A DNA stretch of 64,000 nucleotides from the NCBI RefSeq assembly GCF_013373865.1, contig NC_050470.1:5688373-5752372 (forward strand), read 5' to 3'. A program made the translations under genes and the position numbers. Positions 52,254 to 63,514 of the stretch are shown in pieces. The notes below the pieces were generated by a model. The model had not been told where the DNA came from. It was given only the letters and a program-made list of their open reading frames with translations, and did no database searches. Numbering within the stretch: position 1 is the first letter of the stretch; each line of letters begins with the position of its first letter. Source of the DNA: Monomorium pharaonis (Eukaryota; Arthropoda; Insecta; Hymenoptera; Formicidae).

Positions 52254-53324
52254 TTAGAAGTGATAGCTCTTATATTCGTAGCCTTCTATAGGGAGAGCGT
52301 TCACCAATCTGTATTCAGGCTCGGCGTCGTGCAAGGAGACCGGATGGTTTGCCGCTGCACTCGCGGCCGCGGCGGTATGAGCCGCGTGCGCGGCCGCGGC
52401 CGCGGCATTGTTCTGTGCAGTTTGTGCGGCATTAGCGGCTTTTTGAGCTGCCGCCTGGGTCGTCTCAAAGTCCAAGCGTGCTGCCGCGAGTTGCTCGTCG
52501 ATCGCTTCAGCACGTGCCTTAGCTTGGCCTACCATCGTCGTTTGCGCCGCAAGCTCGGCCGCGGCCTCAGCTGCCGCTTGCGCAGCGTGCTCCGCAGTCG
52601 CCTGGGCCGCGTTCAACGCCGTGGTAATCACCTGCACTTGATGCATCGCCTGCTGCGCTGCGTTTTTCGCGGCCGTGGCCGACCGCTGGGCCTGTTGCAA
52701 TTGTTGCTGCTCGCCGTTCACCGCGACATGCGCGTCTCTCGATTGCTGCTCTAGACCCATCACGATAATCTGCTTGCCGGCCAAGGCTGCGGCGGCCGTC
52801 GCCGCGGATTGCGCTGCCGCCTGAGCTAGAGTGTTTTTGGCTACATATGCTGCCTGCCCAGCGGCCACTGGTTGCTGATTCAATTGTGTGTGAGCCTGAT
52901 CAGCGGCTCCTACAATCAAGACATAAATATATTATCCAAAATAGAAAGAGAACTGATTTATTTTGTATACATCTGTCATTCGTAATATTATTTCTCTTTC
53001 TCTCATTTTATTTATTATAATCATATTTAAACATATCTAAAAACTTATCTAACCTTTAGCTATACTGGCCAAAGGGCCACCTACGCTGTAACCAGGCCGG
53101 GCGAGCTCACGATGACCGGTCGCAGCAACCGCTATGACGGGCCCAGCTTCGATATAATGAGAATTCGGCTCGACTAAGGCTAAGCCCGGTGCATCGTGAC
53201 TTGCGTACTCAAATTCATAACCGTCAACCTCTTGATCGTGAATCTGCTTTTTAGATTTAGCTTTGGCGGCTTTGGCACAGTACGTGAGAGTCACGCAAGC
53301 CAGAAGTATCAACAGAATCTTCAT
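52254..53324 (-). CDS. Secreted alanine-rich coiled-coil protein, DUF745-like (gene A), two coding exons
   Basis: Coding exons 53054-53324 and 52254-52909 join in phase (G|GA) to 308 residues. Function unknown. Visible: a signal peptide MKILLILLACVTLTYC, a lysine-rich stretch, a tyrosine/acidic segment (EVDGYEFEYASHDAPG, about 37-52), a glycine/proline region, then about 180 residues (95-275) in which alanine is by far the commonest residue with Q and E, in heptad-like coiled-coil pattern. It ends with HDAEPEYR and GYEYKSYHF. No cysteine after the signal peptide. The rod aligns along its length with gene B (AGKQIIVMGLEQQ with SGKEAIVEQLREE; LAAARLDFETTQAAAQKA with LQSARQDLANTNREAAKA), so they are paralogues of the insect DUF745 type. 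Unlike gene B, the rod is in one exon and is GC-rich. A 5' UTR intron ends at 53362 (exon from 53361). Hymenopteran silk fibroins are also alanine-rich coiled coils; a link is only a possibility. Confidence 0.85.
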
Positions 53325-53439
53325 GTTGAAACGTTGAACCTTAGTCGTGGATAATGAATATCTGTAAACAAAAAAAAGCAACGTTAAAATTTATTTACAA
53401 AAAATGTAATATGCGACATAATTATTCAATTTTATTTAC

Positions 53440-53490
53440 CGTTGCAGTTGTTTGACATATTAGAATTTCTTTTGAATTGGTTTATATAAC
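53440..53490 (-). promoter_or_regulatory. Proximal TATA promoter and first non-coding exon of gene A (candidate)
   Basis: On the minus strand TTATATAAAC (about 53481-53490) is followed about 33 bp later by GTCAAAC. The short exon ends CTGCAACG|GTAAAT (exon edge 53440), a usable donor for the acceptor at 53362. An alternative start lies at 56472. Confidence 0.45.
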
Positions 53491-54930
53491 GGATTCTATT
53501 TGCAACGTTCCTATATTACAAGCGGTTTTATATTGTTTCGTTTCACAAAGTTGCTTTGGTTACACTATGAGAAGTAAAAGTAGAACTTTGATTTAATCTA
53601 TTTTTGTCAGAACACATTGGACATACCGGACAATTCTCAGACATTACTTTTTCCCCGCGGGTCCAACATAACTATCTCTTTTATCTCGCGCGGGGGTGAA
53701 CGTGATACTCGATCGACCGTGAAATCAAGTCACGTTTCGATTACATAAAATATTACGGGACATGTACAAAAGGAACCAATATCAATAGGACCTATTTCAA
53801 ACCAGCCAAATGTTCATACACGAATAAGTATACATACAAATAAAATTTTACATAAGTATTCAATTATGGACTCATACGTGCGCGCGCGCGCACGAACAAC
53901 AATGTAATCTTGTAGAATAAAACGTCACTTTACGACATTTAAAGAATATATATTTATTTCAGAGAAATTTTTAGAGAAACTTTCTTCTTCAAAAAAATTA
54001 TTACACTATATCGAAAATCCTTAAAAATCTCAAAAGTGCGGCGGAGCATTTCAAATATTATTTATGTTGGTTTCATAATTAGTTTTTCTTTGCAAGGCTC
54101 ATTTCTTTCCGAACAAGAATTTCTTCCGAGTCTTGTCAACGACGTGCATGACTGCACGATGAGCTTGATTGATTGCTTCGAATCGATTCAGGCGTGAAAA
54201 AAGGAACTGTCGCGACAATGATATGGTATTCAGTGTTATGTAATAATTGAACGCGCCGCAAACTGCTGAATGGATCGAACAATCGGAGAAAGTGAAGCAT
54301 AAAAACATTGACGCAACCGCAAAAGTGATCGCTATGTTAACAATTTTCTGTGTAAATATGCCATTTCAAAAATATTTTTACCAGAAAAAGTATTAAATTA
54401 ATAAATAGGCTATTAGACTAAAATTGGTCATAAATAAAAATAAAACAAAATGATTTTTTCATCTAGTTTCTTTTTTATGTCGATCCTTTTATATTTCTTT
54501 TATATCAACTTAAAAAGAGATCAAGATAAAAAAATTATTTTACATTGAATAAGAGTAATTAATTTAAGTTTTTAAGTTATCATGTATGAAGTTCATTAGC
54601 AATTGGCATAACTCGAATTCGTATTATACTGATACGAACATGCTCACGTGTCCACGACGCATATACCGCCTTTCCAAGTGACGCAACTATACATCGTGAT
54701 CGCTTAAAATCGGAAATCTAGTTTTGTTTCGCTCTGAAAAGCGCTCATGTACGTCACTCGTATCGTAAGATTTATCTCGTGCGATTCTGCCGATGCAAAT
54801 ACATATAACCACGAACAGGTAACAGATAATCACACTGTTAGTTGAAATTGTTCGTGACCATAACAAGAATTTACAATTACACTAAATATATAGAGTTTAA
54901 ACAATTTATTAATGACACACATACATATAC

Positions 54931-54979
<49 letters not shown>
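54931..54979. repeat. (TA)n microsatellite
   Basis: Uninterrupted AT dinucleotide run of about 49 bp between the divergent alanine-rich genes; able to form a cruciform. Confidence 0.95.
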
Positions 54980-54982
<3 letters not shown>

Positions 54983-56454
54983 AATTTTGTAACATATTAA
55001 ATTATTATATTTATTTATTTTTTATATTTTTAAGTAAATTTAAAGAAATTGTAGCAAAATAATTAAGATGTATACTAACAAATATTAATTGTTATTTGTA
55101 CATTATAATTATAAAGTTATAAAGATTCGATGAATTTATATAAATATATACAGATTGTATTATTAAGTTTATTCAATGATCTAGAAATTATATGCACACA
55201 CGTATTTGCGTATATGTATGTCAATGCTATCACTTTTATACTTAATGCTATCACATTTGTCCTTGTAGTAAAGTATTTTTTCATATACTAGTTACATATA
55301 TTACAAAGGTATTTTGATGACGACACAATATTTATACTAATAATCGGTACATTTGATTGAATAGTCAAGCGTGTGATGAAGTATGAAAGAACGTTGGTTC
55401 TTTTCTGCGGATATTATTTCTTTTTTTCTTCTTATACACACACACATATATGCGCGCACGCACACGCACGCATAAAGAATAAGAGAAGGGAAAAACGAGA
55501 TAAATATTAATTACGTTTTAGATTCATCTGCATTTTTTAAATTTAATTATTAACAAAAATACAAAATTGATTTACATATAATTTATATAATAATTTACAT
55601 AAATGATATAAAATTACATTGTTTATATTATGAGTAATAAAATTGTAGAATAAATTGTATTTCACTTGAACTTATTAATAATAGTTAAAGGCATCACAGA
55701 CATGTTAAAAACATCTCTCAGCATTTCTGTATTGTGTAAGAAAAATATTTATTTTTATTAAAAATTTAAATTTTTTTTAATATTAAATATGTCAACGAAT
55801 TCAGAAGAATATTAACAGATGAATACTAGTCCGTAAGATATTTTGTACTTGTGTTAGATTGTGTTAATTACGTCACAAAAGTATCTTTATTAAAATTAAA
55901 GAAATATGTTAATTTCAAAACATATACTAAAATTTGTTTATGCACTTTTTAAATCAAATTAAAGATGTAAATTATGACATGAAAAAGATAAAAAAGAACA
56001 TTTTTTTATAAATAGCTAAAATAAATCTATGTGTAGACGCACGGAATGTACTGTAATAACATTAACTTATAATCTGCATTAGATAACATCACAATCTATA
56101 TATTTACATTATGCAAGTAAGTTTAAATTATTTTCTTAATTATAAAATGTAAAAAATTTAAAAAATAGATCTTTATTTAAAAATAATTATTTATGATATA
56201 TCTAAAAAATTAAAAATGTTTAATTATGTTATGCTTGAATTTTAAATCGTCTACTTATATTAAATGTTTTGATTTTGAATAATAAATCTTCTGTCTTTTT
56301 AAAATTACTTTTACATCGACATTTGTTTCGAATTTTAAATTATTTCAACCAAACGCAAGAAACATTTCTTGAGTGAAACTATAGTAATGAAAAATTTACT
56401 TACTATATTATACTCGTGCCAGTCAAGCGCTTAGAGAATAGAAGCTGTCCTTAC

Positions 56455-56505
56455 TTGAAGGAGTTGAGAACTGATACCACTTACTCGTTCATCGGAGTTC
56501 TTATA
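56455..56505 (-). promoter_or_regulatory. TATA-Inr core promoter with a tiny exon and splice donor (candidate distal promoter of gene A)
   Basis: Minus strand: TATAAG (56505-56500), then 31 bp later the arthropod initiator TCAGTT (56474-56469; A+1 at 56472). About 18 bp further is the splice donor CTTCAA|GTAAGG (exon edge 56455). The spacing is ideal for TATA/Inr. Splicing to the acceptor at 53362 would give gene A a second, distal first exon. Confidence 0.45.
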
Positions 56506-56606
56506 GTCCTGTCTGGTCCAGCTAATCTATAACCACGGAAGGGATTGCAGACGTTCAAAATAACGTCCTGTCAATATTATTTTCCCCCTATTATGTTGAA
56601 TTCTCC

Positions 56607-56610
<4 letters not shown>

Positions 56611-56655
<45 letters not shown>
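56611..56655. repeat. (TA)n microsatellite
   Basis: Uninterrupted AT dinucleotide run of about 45 bp, just upstream (minus-strand sense) of the TATA-Inr candidate. Confidence 0.95.
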
Positions 56656-56663
<8 letters not shown>

Positions 56664-57311
56664 TATTATGAAATATATTACATTGTATGATTAGATAAAC
56701 AAAATTTTGAAATTAACAACTTTCATTAAAAAAAATAAAATAATTTAAAAAAGAAGAAATACTTTTATACCTTAATTATTCCAATTTTCTAACACTCATA
56801 CATATTTACTAATATATGTATATGTACATTCAATTTATTGCAATATATAAAATTGTATATATTTCTTTAAAAATTCATGAAAATTTGGACTTTATACTAT
56901 AAGTTTTTTTTACAGTTATAATAGAACATTGTCGTATTTATTTGTAGAGAATAGATTGCGTGATTAGATATCGATTTCTAACTGCGCTTTTCCTTATGGG
57001 ATTAAGGAAATGTCGATTACATAAAAATGTAAGACAATACAAATCGTGAAAATTTTCTCTTTATCGTTGCATTAAAAAATGTCATCCAAATATGTGATTT
57101 ACATATACACATGATTTTTTAAATATTTTATAATTGTATTTAATTATTATTAAATTATTAGAAAATATGTGTGTATTCGTGAAAAGACTAAATAAATCGC
57201 GAAATATAATATATACTAATAACTTCATGCAATATACCATAAAATATATCGAAAAAAAGCACTAATCATTTATCCATTTTTGTCATCAAATCAAAACATT
57301 TAGTGAGAATT

Positions 57312-57317
57312 TATAAA
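57312..57317 (+). promoter_or_regulatory. TATA box of gene B
   Basis: TATAAA 53 bp before the start codon of gene B. With standard spacing transcription would start near 57343-57345, giving a 5' UTR of about 20 bases. No clear initiator match. Confidence 0.5.
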
Positions 57318-57364
57318 ACTCATTATGGTTTATTGATGGATACGACGTGTATTTAGTCACCATA

Positions 57365-59311
57365 ATGAATATTTTCCATGTTTTTTACATAAGTAAATGC
57401 GAATTAAGAAATTAATTGTTTACATTTTATATTAAGTAATTGACATTTCTATTCTAACCAAAATGTTATTTTTCAGTCATGCTGATGTTTGCAATATCTG
57501 ATTGTGGACGAATTCGTAAAGTCCCGATTAGTTCGGTAAGTTTCTCATTTACTAAAAATTTTTAATAACGATTATATTTAAATAGTTTCAACTTTTCAGT
57601 ATATAAATCGTAGTATTATACTTGATATTATAACTAACAATATATCAAATAATATAAGTCTTTATAATTTTATTTCCTGATTAAAAAGTTTTGTTTCCAG
57701 CATAATACTTGTAATAATGTTAAAATATGTAAACTCGTGTAAGAAATTTTTTTTAATTTTTTGATTGCGGTAAACGCGTTTTAGTATAAAACCTTTTTAT
57801 TAAAAAAAAAAAATGCATTCACTTAAGATGCGAGAGACACTATGGTATTTGTTTATGTAATTATTTGTACCAATTTTTTTCAGTTTAGTACGTTTGTATT
57901 TGTCTCATTCTATATACGATGCGTGTACAAACACAATAGTCCATCTTAATTTATTTATTTAGTATTGCTTTTTGAAAAAATTGTAGAATCAAAGAGACAC
58001 GCGTCATGCTGAAGGTGCGAACTGTCGTGGCGTTTTACTTAATACTTTACAGAAGAAAACTATCGAAAAAACAAGCAACATCGCACAAAAGGCAGCGCAG
58101 GAAGCGAAGGCTGCATCCGAGGCACAAAATATTGCTGGTCAGCAAGCAGCGCGTCAAGTACTTAATTACTTATTAATTATTTACATACTACATTGTTCAA
58201 AAAAATATTTTGCCCAAACATCGTTAAATCGTGACATAACTCAAAGATATTTATAATACTATTTTCATATTTATAATACTATTTTTTGATATTTCTAAAA
58301 TATGAGACAATTTATTAACAAATTAAGAGAAAATTAAAAGACTTTATTAATTCGTCTTTTCTAATTTTTTAGTCTAATTCTATTAAATTTGCATTTGCAC
58401 GAATATTATCTAAAACTTCGCGCTTAAAATTTCGTGGAATTAGCGGCACGCGAACGATTTACATCGTTAATTCGTGCACGTGGTAAGATCGGTATTTTGT
58501 TGAGGAAATGCACTACATGTATACGTAATAGGTGAAGGCTCAACTGGCGGAGAAGGCGATTCAAGCTGCAAAAGCCGCGGAGGCAGCCTTATCGGGTAAG
58601 GAAGCGATTGTCGAGCAACTGCGAGAGGAAGTAAAGGAGGCAAACTCGGTGGTTCAAGAAGAAACATCTTCCTTGCAACAGGCACAGATCAACGTCAAAG
58701 CCGCTGTCCAAGCGGCGCGACAGTCACAAGATCAGGTATACAATAGGTAAAAAACAAGATATACAAAGGTATATATAAGTCACAATACGAGTTAAATAAC
58801 AAGTGAAGTACAATCTACTTAAAAAGACTTTACAAACACAACTTTGTAAAATTTCAATTATATGCTTGAATCTAAAGCGTTGATCCCGTGCTACTCGAAG
58901 AATCAACATTTTATTTTATTGATCCTCACAAGCTGCGAAATTCATTTATTATTAGATAAATTAATAATTAGATTAACTAATAATTTTATGAAAATGTAGC
59001 TGAAGACGTTGGCAAATGCAGTACGTACAGCCAAATCGAATGCGGTGAACGCACAGGCAGCTGCTAGCGGGGCGCAGAGATCGCTGCGAGAAAAAGAAGA
59101 ATTGCTGGAAGCAGCCAAGATGCGAGTGGACGAATTATCGAATCAATTGCAAAGTGCCCGGCAGGATCTCGCAAACACGAATCGTGAAGCAGCCAAAGCC
59201 AGCGCTGCTGCGCACGAGGCGAAGGCAAATGCCGCTAGAAATAAAAGAAGATTAGCGCATCTCAGAAAAATGCGTGCGACACGTCCAAATGTAGCGCGAG
59301 CTTCTTTTTGA
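57365..59311 (+). CDS. Secreted coiled-coil protein of the DUF745 family (gene B), five exons
   Basis: Exons 57365-57392, 57477-57535, 57987-58157, 58532-58735 and 59000-59311 join in phase (first junction phase 1, the rest phase 0) to 257 residues. Function unknown. The 28-bp first exon completes a signal peptide, MNIFHVFYIIMLMFAISDC, cleaved near SDC-G; this and the upstream TATA box decided the start. After a polar linker with a second cysteine (about residue 45), the DUF745 domain runs from about 63 to 240: AQKAAQEAKAASEAQNIAG, QVKAQLAEKAIQAAKAAEAA, EEVKEANSVVQEETSSLQQA, KEELLEAAKMRVDELSNQL, ending HEAKANAARNKRR. This order and these blocks match Drosophila DUF745 proteins as I remember them, which are also secreted and uncharacterised. 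The heptad pattern predicts one long coiled-coil rod. Exon boundaries fall between helical blocks. A poly(A) signal is at 59760-59765. Diverges from paralogue gene A about 4 kb away. Confidence 0.88.
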
Positions 59312-61062
59312 GGCACGTGCACCACATCTCGCACATCGAGATCTGTTAAATTATCATTTGCTGGCGACATTGAAGGAAAAGTTAGATTTATTCTTTTTAC
59401 TTGAATTTCTTGCACAGTTCATCTTTCTTCTTTTTCTCTTCAATGTAAAAAGAAAAAGAGAAAAGCTGAATCATACAAGTCCAGCTAAAAAGAGCAGGCC
59501 TATCTAATGTAGCAATTAGCTGATAGATAAAAATAGACACAAAATTGTTTGTATATTTCTGAAAATAATAATAATAATAATTGTACACCTATATGTGATG
59601 CCAATAATGTAATATAAGATTAATCCGATTTTGTTTTCTTTCTTTTCCTTGTTTTTAATTCAATATTCTTGATAAAATAACGAATATATTTTAAGAAACA
59701 GAATACACTTTGCAGGTGCAAGCATTTTAATAACTAGTATTTACGCGTAAGTATATCGCAATAAATATATTTACAATTCATGTGACAAGACTGAGAATAT
59801 CGTGAGAATGAAGTGTTTGCATAAAGAATGCAAATATCATGATATTTTTAAATATCTTCAGATGTTACATATAACTTGCGGGAAGGAAAAACTTATTGAA
59901 GGTAAATATATTCAAAAATGTAATATTTTTTCTCGCGAATAATAATATTTTAATACACAATTATGTAACATTGTATACGCATTGACATTTACATTGAAAT
60001 CGTGACATAGTTCACGAACTAAAGCGGGCGTCACGCTTCGGTTATCACTAGCCTTTCTAGAACGCCGCAAATGCATCCCGTCCGCACCTTAATCGTAATA
60101 TCGCGAACGCAATGGAATTGCATATTTATTATCTAATTTGAAAAAAGATCGCACTTGAATTATCGGTCATACTTTGATCGATAATAATTTTTTTCTTAAA
60201 ATATCATTTTTCTCACATTTAGCAAAAAGACTTTCTCTTCGAATCCTTGATTTGTAAATCCTTGATTTACATTTAGCCCTTTCGTAATGCTGCATCACGA
60301 TCGCAGGTTGATTCATATTTTTATTGTCTAACAATAAAAAGATTATATGAGTAGACAAATGAGTACAACGCGGGAAACTTTTAGCAACTATTTCAAGATT
60401 TGAAAGTAAAAAACTTCTTAAACGAGCATTTTTATTGCGTTATTTTGTGAAATTTAAGCGCAAAATATTATTAAGAAATTATTACAATTTATACGTTTAA
60501 TATAAATATTGTATAATAGATTAAAAATAAAATTAAAAAGCAAAAAGACTAAAAAAACAAATTATAGACCTATGTTATATTAGCTAATGATTCTATCTTT
60601 ATATGATTTGAAATTGTTGAGTTACTAATGAGATTTGATCCCGGATAAAAGATTGATTTTTCTCGGGTCGTAACCTTTCTTAGGTTCTTAGAGAAATACT
60701 TTCACTTAAAATCCTTCGATTATTCTTAAACATGAATTGTTACACGATATTATCACGCATATATTCTTTACAATTTGCAAGGCCAATTCGTTGCCCAAGG
60801 TATCTGTGAATGAACGGAGCAGGTCTAATATTTTTGTAAATGCACCAAATATATGCATGCACAATCCATCATTTCAGAGACAGTTAACACCAACTATAAT
60901 AATATGCAATTAGGACATAAAAAAATAAAGAACGTTTAATACTTTTCGAATACTAATTGAACGTAACATTAATTTAAAGATTTAATTAAATTTTTGTACA
61001 TAGAATATTCAAAAATTTAGTTATTAAATATTAAAATTTAAATATCTATTTTTGGAAAGACA
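59312..61062. other. Gene B 3' UTR and AT-rich spacer
   Basis: The first about 450 bp are the presumed 3' UTR of gene B (AATAAA at 59760-59765) and include an (AAT)n run near 59566-59581. The rest is AT-rich with a small GC-richer patch near 60.0-60.1 kb. No gene recognised. Confidence 0.6.
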
Positions 61063-61795
61063 GGGAGAAACCGGGAGAGACGGGGAGAGACGGGTGGTAA
61101 TAGGGAGAGACGGGGAGAGACGGGGAGAGACCGGGAGAAACCGGGAGAGACCGGGAGAGACGGGGAGAGACCGGGAGAGACGGGGAGAGACGGGGAGAGA
61201 CGAGTAGAGACGGGAAGAGACGGGGAGAGACCAGAAGAGACGGGGAGAGACCGGGAGAGACGGGGAGAGACGGGTAGAGACCGGGAGAGACGGGGAGAGA
61301 CGGGGAGAGACCGGGAGAGATGGGGAGAGACCGGGAGAGACGGGTAGAGACCGGGAGAGACGGGTAGAGACCGGGAGAGACGGGTAGAGACCGGGAGAGA
61401 CGGGGAGAGACCGGGAGAGACGGGGAGAGACCAGGAGAGACGGGGAGAAACGGGAGAGACCGGGAAAGGCGAAGAATGTTTCTATTGTGTTTAAATTAAG
61501 GTAATAAGAAAAATAAAGATGGCTTTTATTTTATTGAAAAAATGGAACTTATTTAAAACAGTCTTTTGAATGGATTTCTAAATTCATGGCAGCTTTTAGA
61601 AAAAAAAGTTAGAAGTACGTGAATAAATGAATATTAGATTTATTAAAAATAGATAAATGCTTATTCAAAAATAAAATAAAAAGAGCAACAGTAAAGCAAG
61701 ACTTTTGAAAGTTAAACAACGAAAGCAAAGAAAATTTGAAAAAAACGTAGCATAAGAATAGAGAGCCACAGCAAAGCGTGGCAGGGCATAGCTAG
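61063..61795 (+). mobile_element. Helitron-like non-autonomous element, copy 2 (plus orientation)
   Basis: A minisatellite (61064-61469), then about 325 bp of AT-rich unique sequence, ending in a short hairpin GCCAC-AGCAAAGC-GTGGC, then AGGGCATAG and the terminal CTAG before host T. A hairpin about 10 bp from a CTAG terminus with insertion before T is the hallmark of Helitron 3' ends. No open frame for a Rep/helicase, so non-autonomous. The unique part is nearly identical to the inverted copy at 49971. The 5' boundary is unclear. Confidence 0.75.
61064..61469. repeat. About 10-bp minisatellite inside Helitron-like copy 2
   Basis: About 40 units of GGGAGAGACC or GGGAGAGACG with scattered variants, often alternating to give a 20-bp higher-order period. 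Same family as the array at 50296-50563 in reverse orientation, but longer. Confidence 0.95.
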
Positions 61796-63394
61796 TAATA
61801 AATATAAATAAAATTTTTTAAGAAAATTTTTAATGCTCGCACACACACACACACACACACAAAATAGATATAAAATATAAATTATAAATAAAAAGTAGAA
61901 GAATGCCTGTCCGATCCGATATTAGTAATTGTGGGTCTGTAAATTATTTTATGTATTTAACAATAATAATACCTACAAATTTCAATTTACATGTACATAT
62001 AAATTGTAACCTTGATTTAGTACATAGTTTTTGTAAAGCAGTCATAAACATCTTTAAATTTTTCATCCATTAAACTCAAATGTAAATCAAATTATTAAAA
62101 TGTTTGAAGTTGTCATCATAAATTGTTAAAACTGTCAATACGTTTAGTCTGGTTTTATTTATTTTCTGGTTTTAAAATTTATATAAGTAAGTAGAAAGAT
62201 GTAAATTAATTGTACAAAATAAATCAATTGACGTAGGCACGACGTCAGACATATTTAGTGCCTAAAAATTAGTTCCGTCTACAGTCACTTCGTTGCTATT
62301 CAAAGCCATTCACTCGAAAGTATTTAACGATTCCTTACCAATGATAAGCGCGCGGACACAAATACAAATATATATCAAATGCTAGTTTAATCATAAACTT
62401 TACTTACTCTTAAATTATGCACAATTACTACCGGTATGTTGTTAACTTTATTATTCTGTTATACATAGTGAGTTATTTGTTTTACTTTTTGTACATATAT
62501 TATCTGCGAAAATATAATCAAACCTTATTTATAAAATTTCTGCTACACATTCTTTTTATTTATCAATAAATTTAAATTTAATAAATTATTTAAAAAATGT
62601 GTTTAAAATTTGTTATAAAATATTATATTAAAAGTTATATATTAGAAAATATAGTTTTCAATAGAACTTGATAAAAATTTTTACGAATAAGAAATTATTC
62701 TAAGTTCAAGAATTTATGTACCATATTAAAAATATCGCATAACTTTAGAATACTCTGTAGCAAAAAAATCACTGTTTAAATTCCGTTTTTTATATTTTTA
62801 ATAGTTAAAATTAATAGTTGAAAGTTAATTCAATGTTTGCCCTTTAGGCAATACATTCGCATAAGTTAAACGCAGCTCAAGTAAGAACGCGGAAAATAAA
62901 TTGATATGCGATTAAGATAAGATAGTCTCGCTAAAAGCCGCCAGAAATATAGCCTCTAGCAATAGATTTTAGTTGTCGCTACTTTCATAAAATACGAATT
63001 ATAAATATAAATATTAAATATTATGATTTAGAAGCTTTAAAAATTATTAGAATATTGCATTATCAAACTTTTTTAAAAATAATAAATTAATCAATACTTT
63101 GTATTTTAAATTAGTTATTAATCTTTTGTATTCTAGAAAAATTTGTTCAATAAGTGTATCATAAATAAAAGAATTTACAAAATTAATAAGCTAAAAATTT
63201 TTAAACAAATAAATACATATACACATTTATATACTAAAATTTTTGTAATTAACAAATATTTAACTTTGAATGAAATAAAAATTATCTATGTTGTTGTTTT
63301 CTTTTTCTCGCTATAGCCTGTCCATTTTGACGTGATTTTTTGGCAATAAAATAACTTTTACTGTCATCTGACAAAACAGTTTTCGTTGAAACAT
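61796..63394. other. AT-rich spacer
   Basis: Contains a CA microsatellite at 61839-61861 and otherwise AT-rich sequence with no recognised gene. If the fragment at 63395-63514 is a real exon, upstream exons of that gene should lie here; I did not find them. Confidence 0.5.
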
Positions 63395-63514
63395 AAGAAG
63401 ATTAATGCCAATGCTGCTGGCGACGAAACATTAATGAGTAAAAGTACTGTAGGAAAGCTCGGTAAGGAGGAAGAATTGTTTAAGAAAGCAAAGAACAAAG
63501 TTGATAGGCTATAA
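63395..63514 (+). pseudogene. Possible C-terminal remnant of a third DUF745-like gene
   Basis: A 39-codon open stretch with stop reads KKINANAAGD at its start and KEEELFKKAKNKVDRL at its end. This parallels gene B (AKSNAVNAQAAASG and KEELLEAAKMRVDEL), with eight extra residues between the blocks. Alanine content is decayed and the frame stops where gene B continues for about 60 residues more. A possible acceptor (ACAAAACAG) ends at 63379. It may be a decayed tandem copy or an exon of a diverged third gene. The similarity is short and could be chance for a lysine/alanine-rich sequence. Confidence 0.35.

Larger units (their letters stand above)
53491..57311. other. Spacer between the divergent DUF745-like genes
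   Basis: About 3.8 kb, AT-rich, with a GC run at 53878-53893, two long (TA)n tracts (54931-54979 and 56611-56655), a CA/GC mixed repeat near 55436-55470, and a strong TATA-Inr promoter candidate on the minus strand at 56455-56505. No coding exon recognised. The 69-codon minus frame at 54099-54308 has no family resemblance. Confidence 0.55.

Noticed and set aside
52119..52754. 211-codon plus-strand open frame
   Set aside because: Antisense shadow of the alanine-rich gene A; the minus strand has signal peptide, splice sites and a paralogue.
52254..53324. Calling gene A a silk fibroin
   Set aside because: Ala-rich coiled coil and secretion fit loosely, but alignment favours the DUF745 paralogue gene B; no fibroin-specific feature is visible.
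61064..61469. CRISPR-like tandem repeats
   Set aside because: Units are contiguous about 10-bp repeats without spacers, in a eukaryotic genome: a minisatellite.
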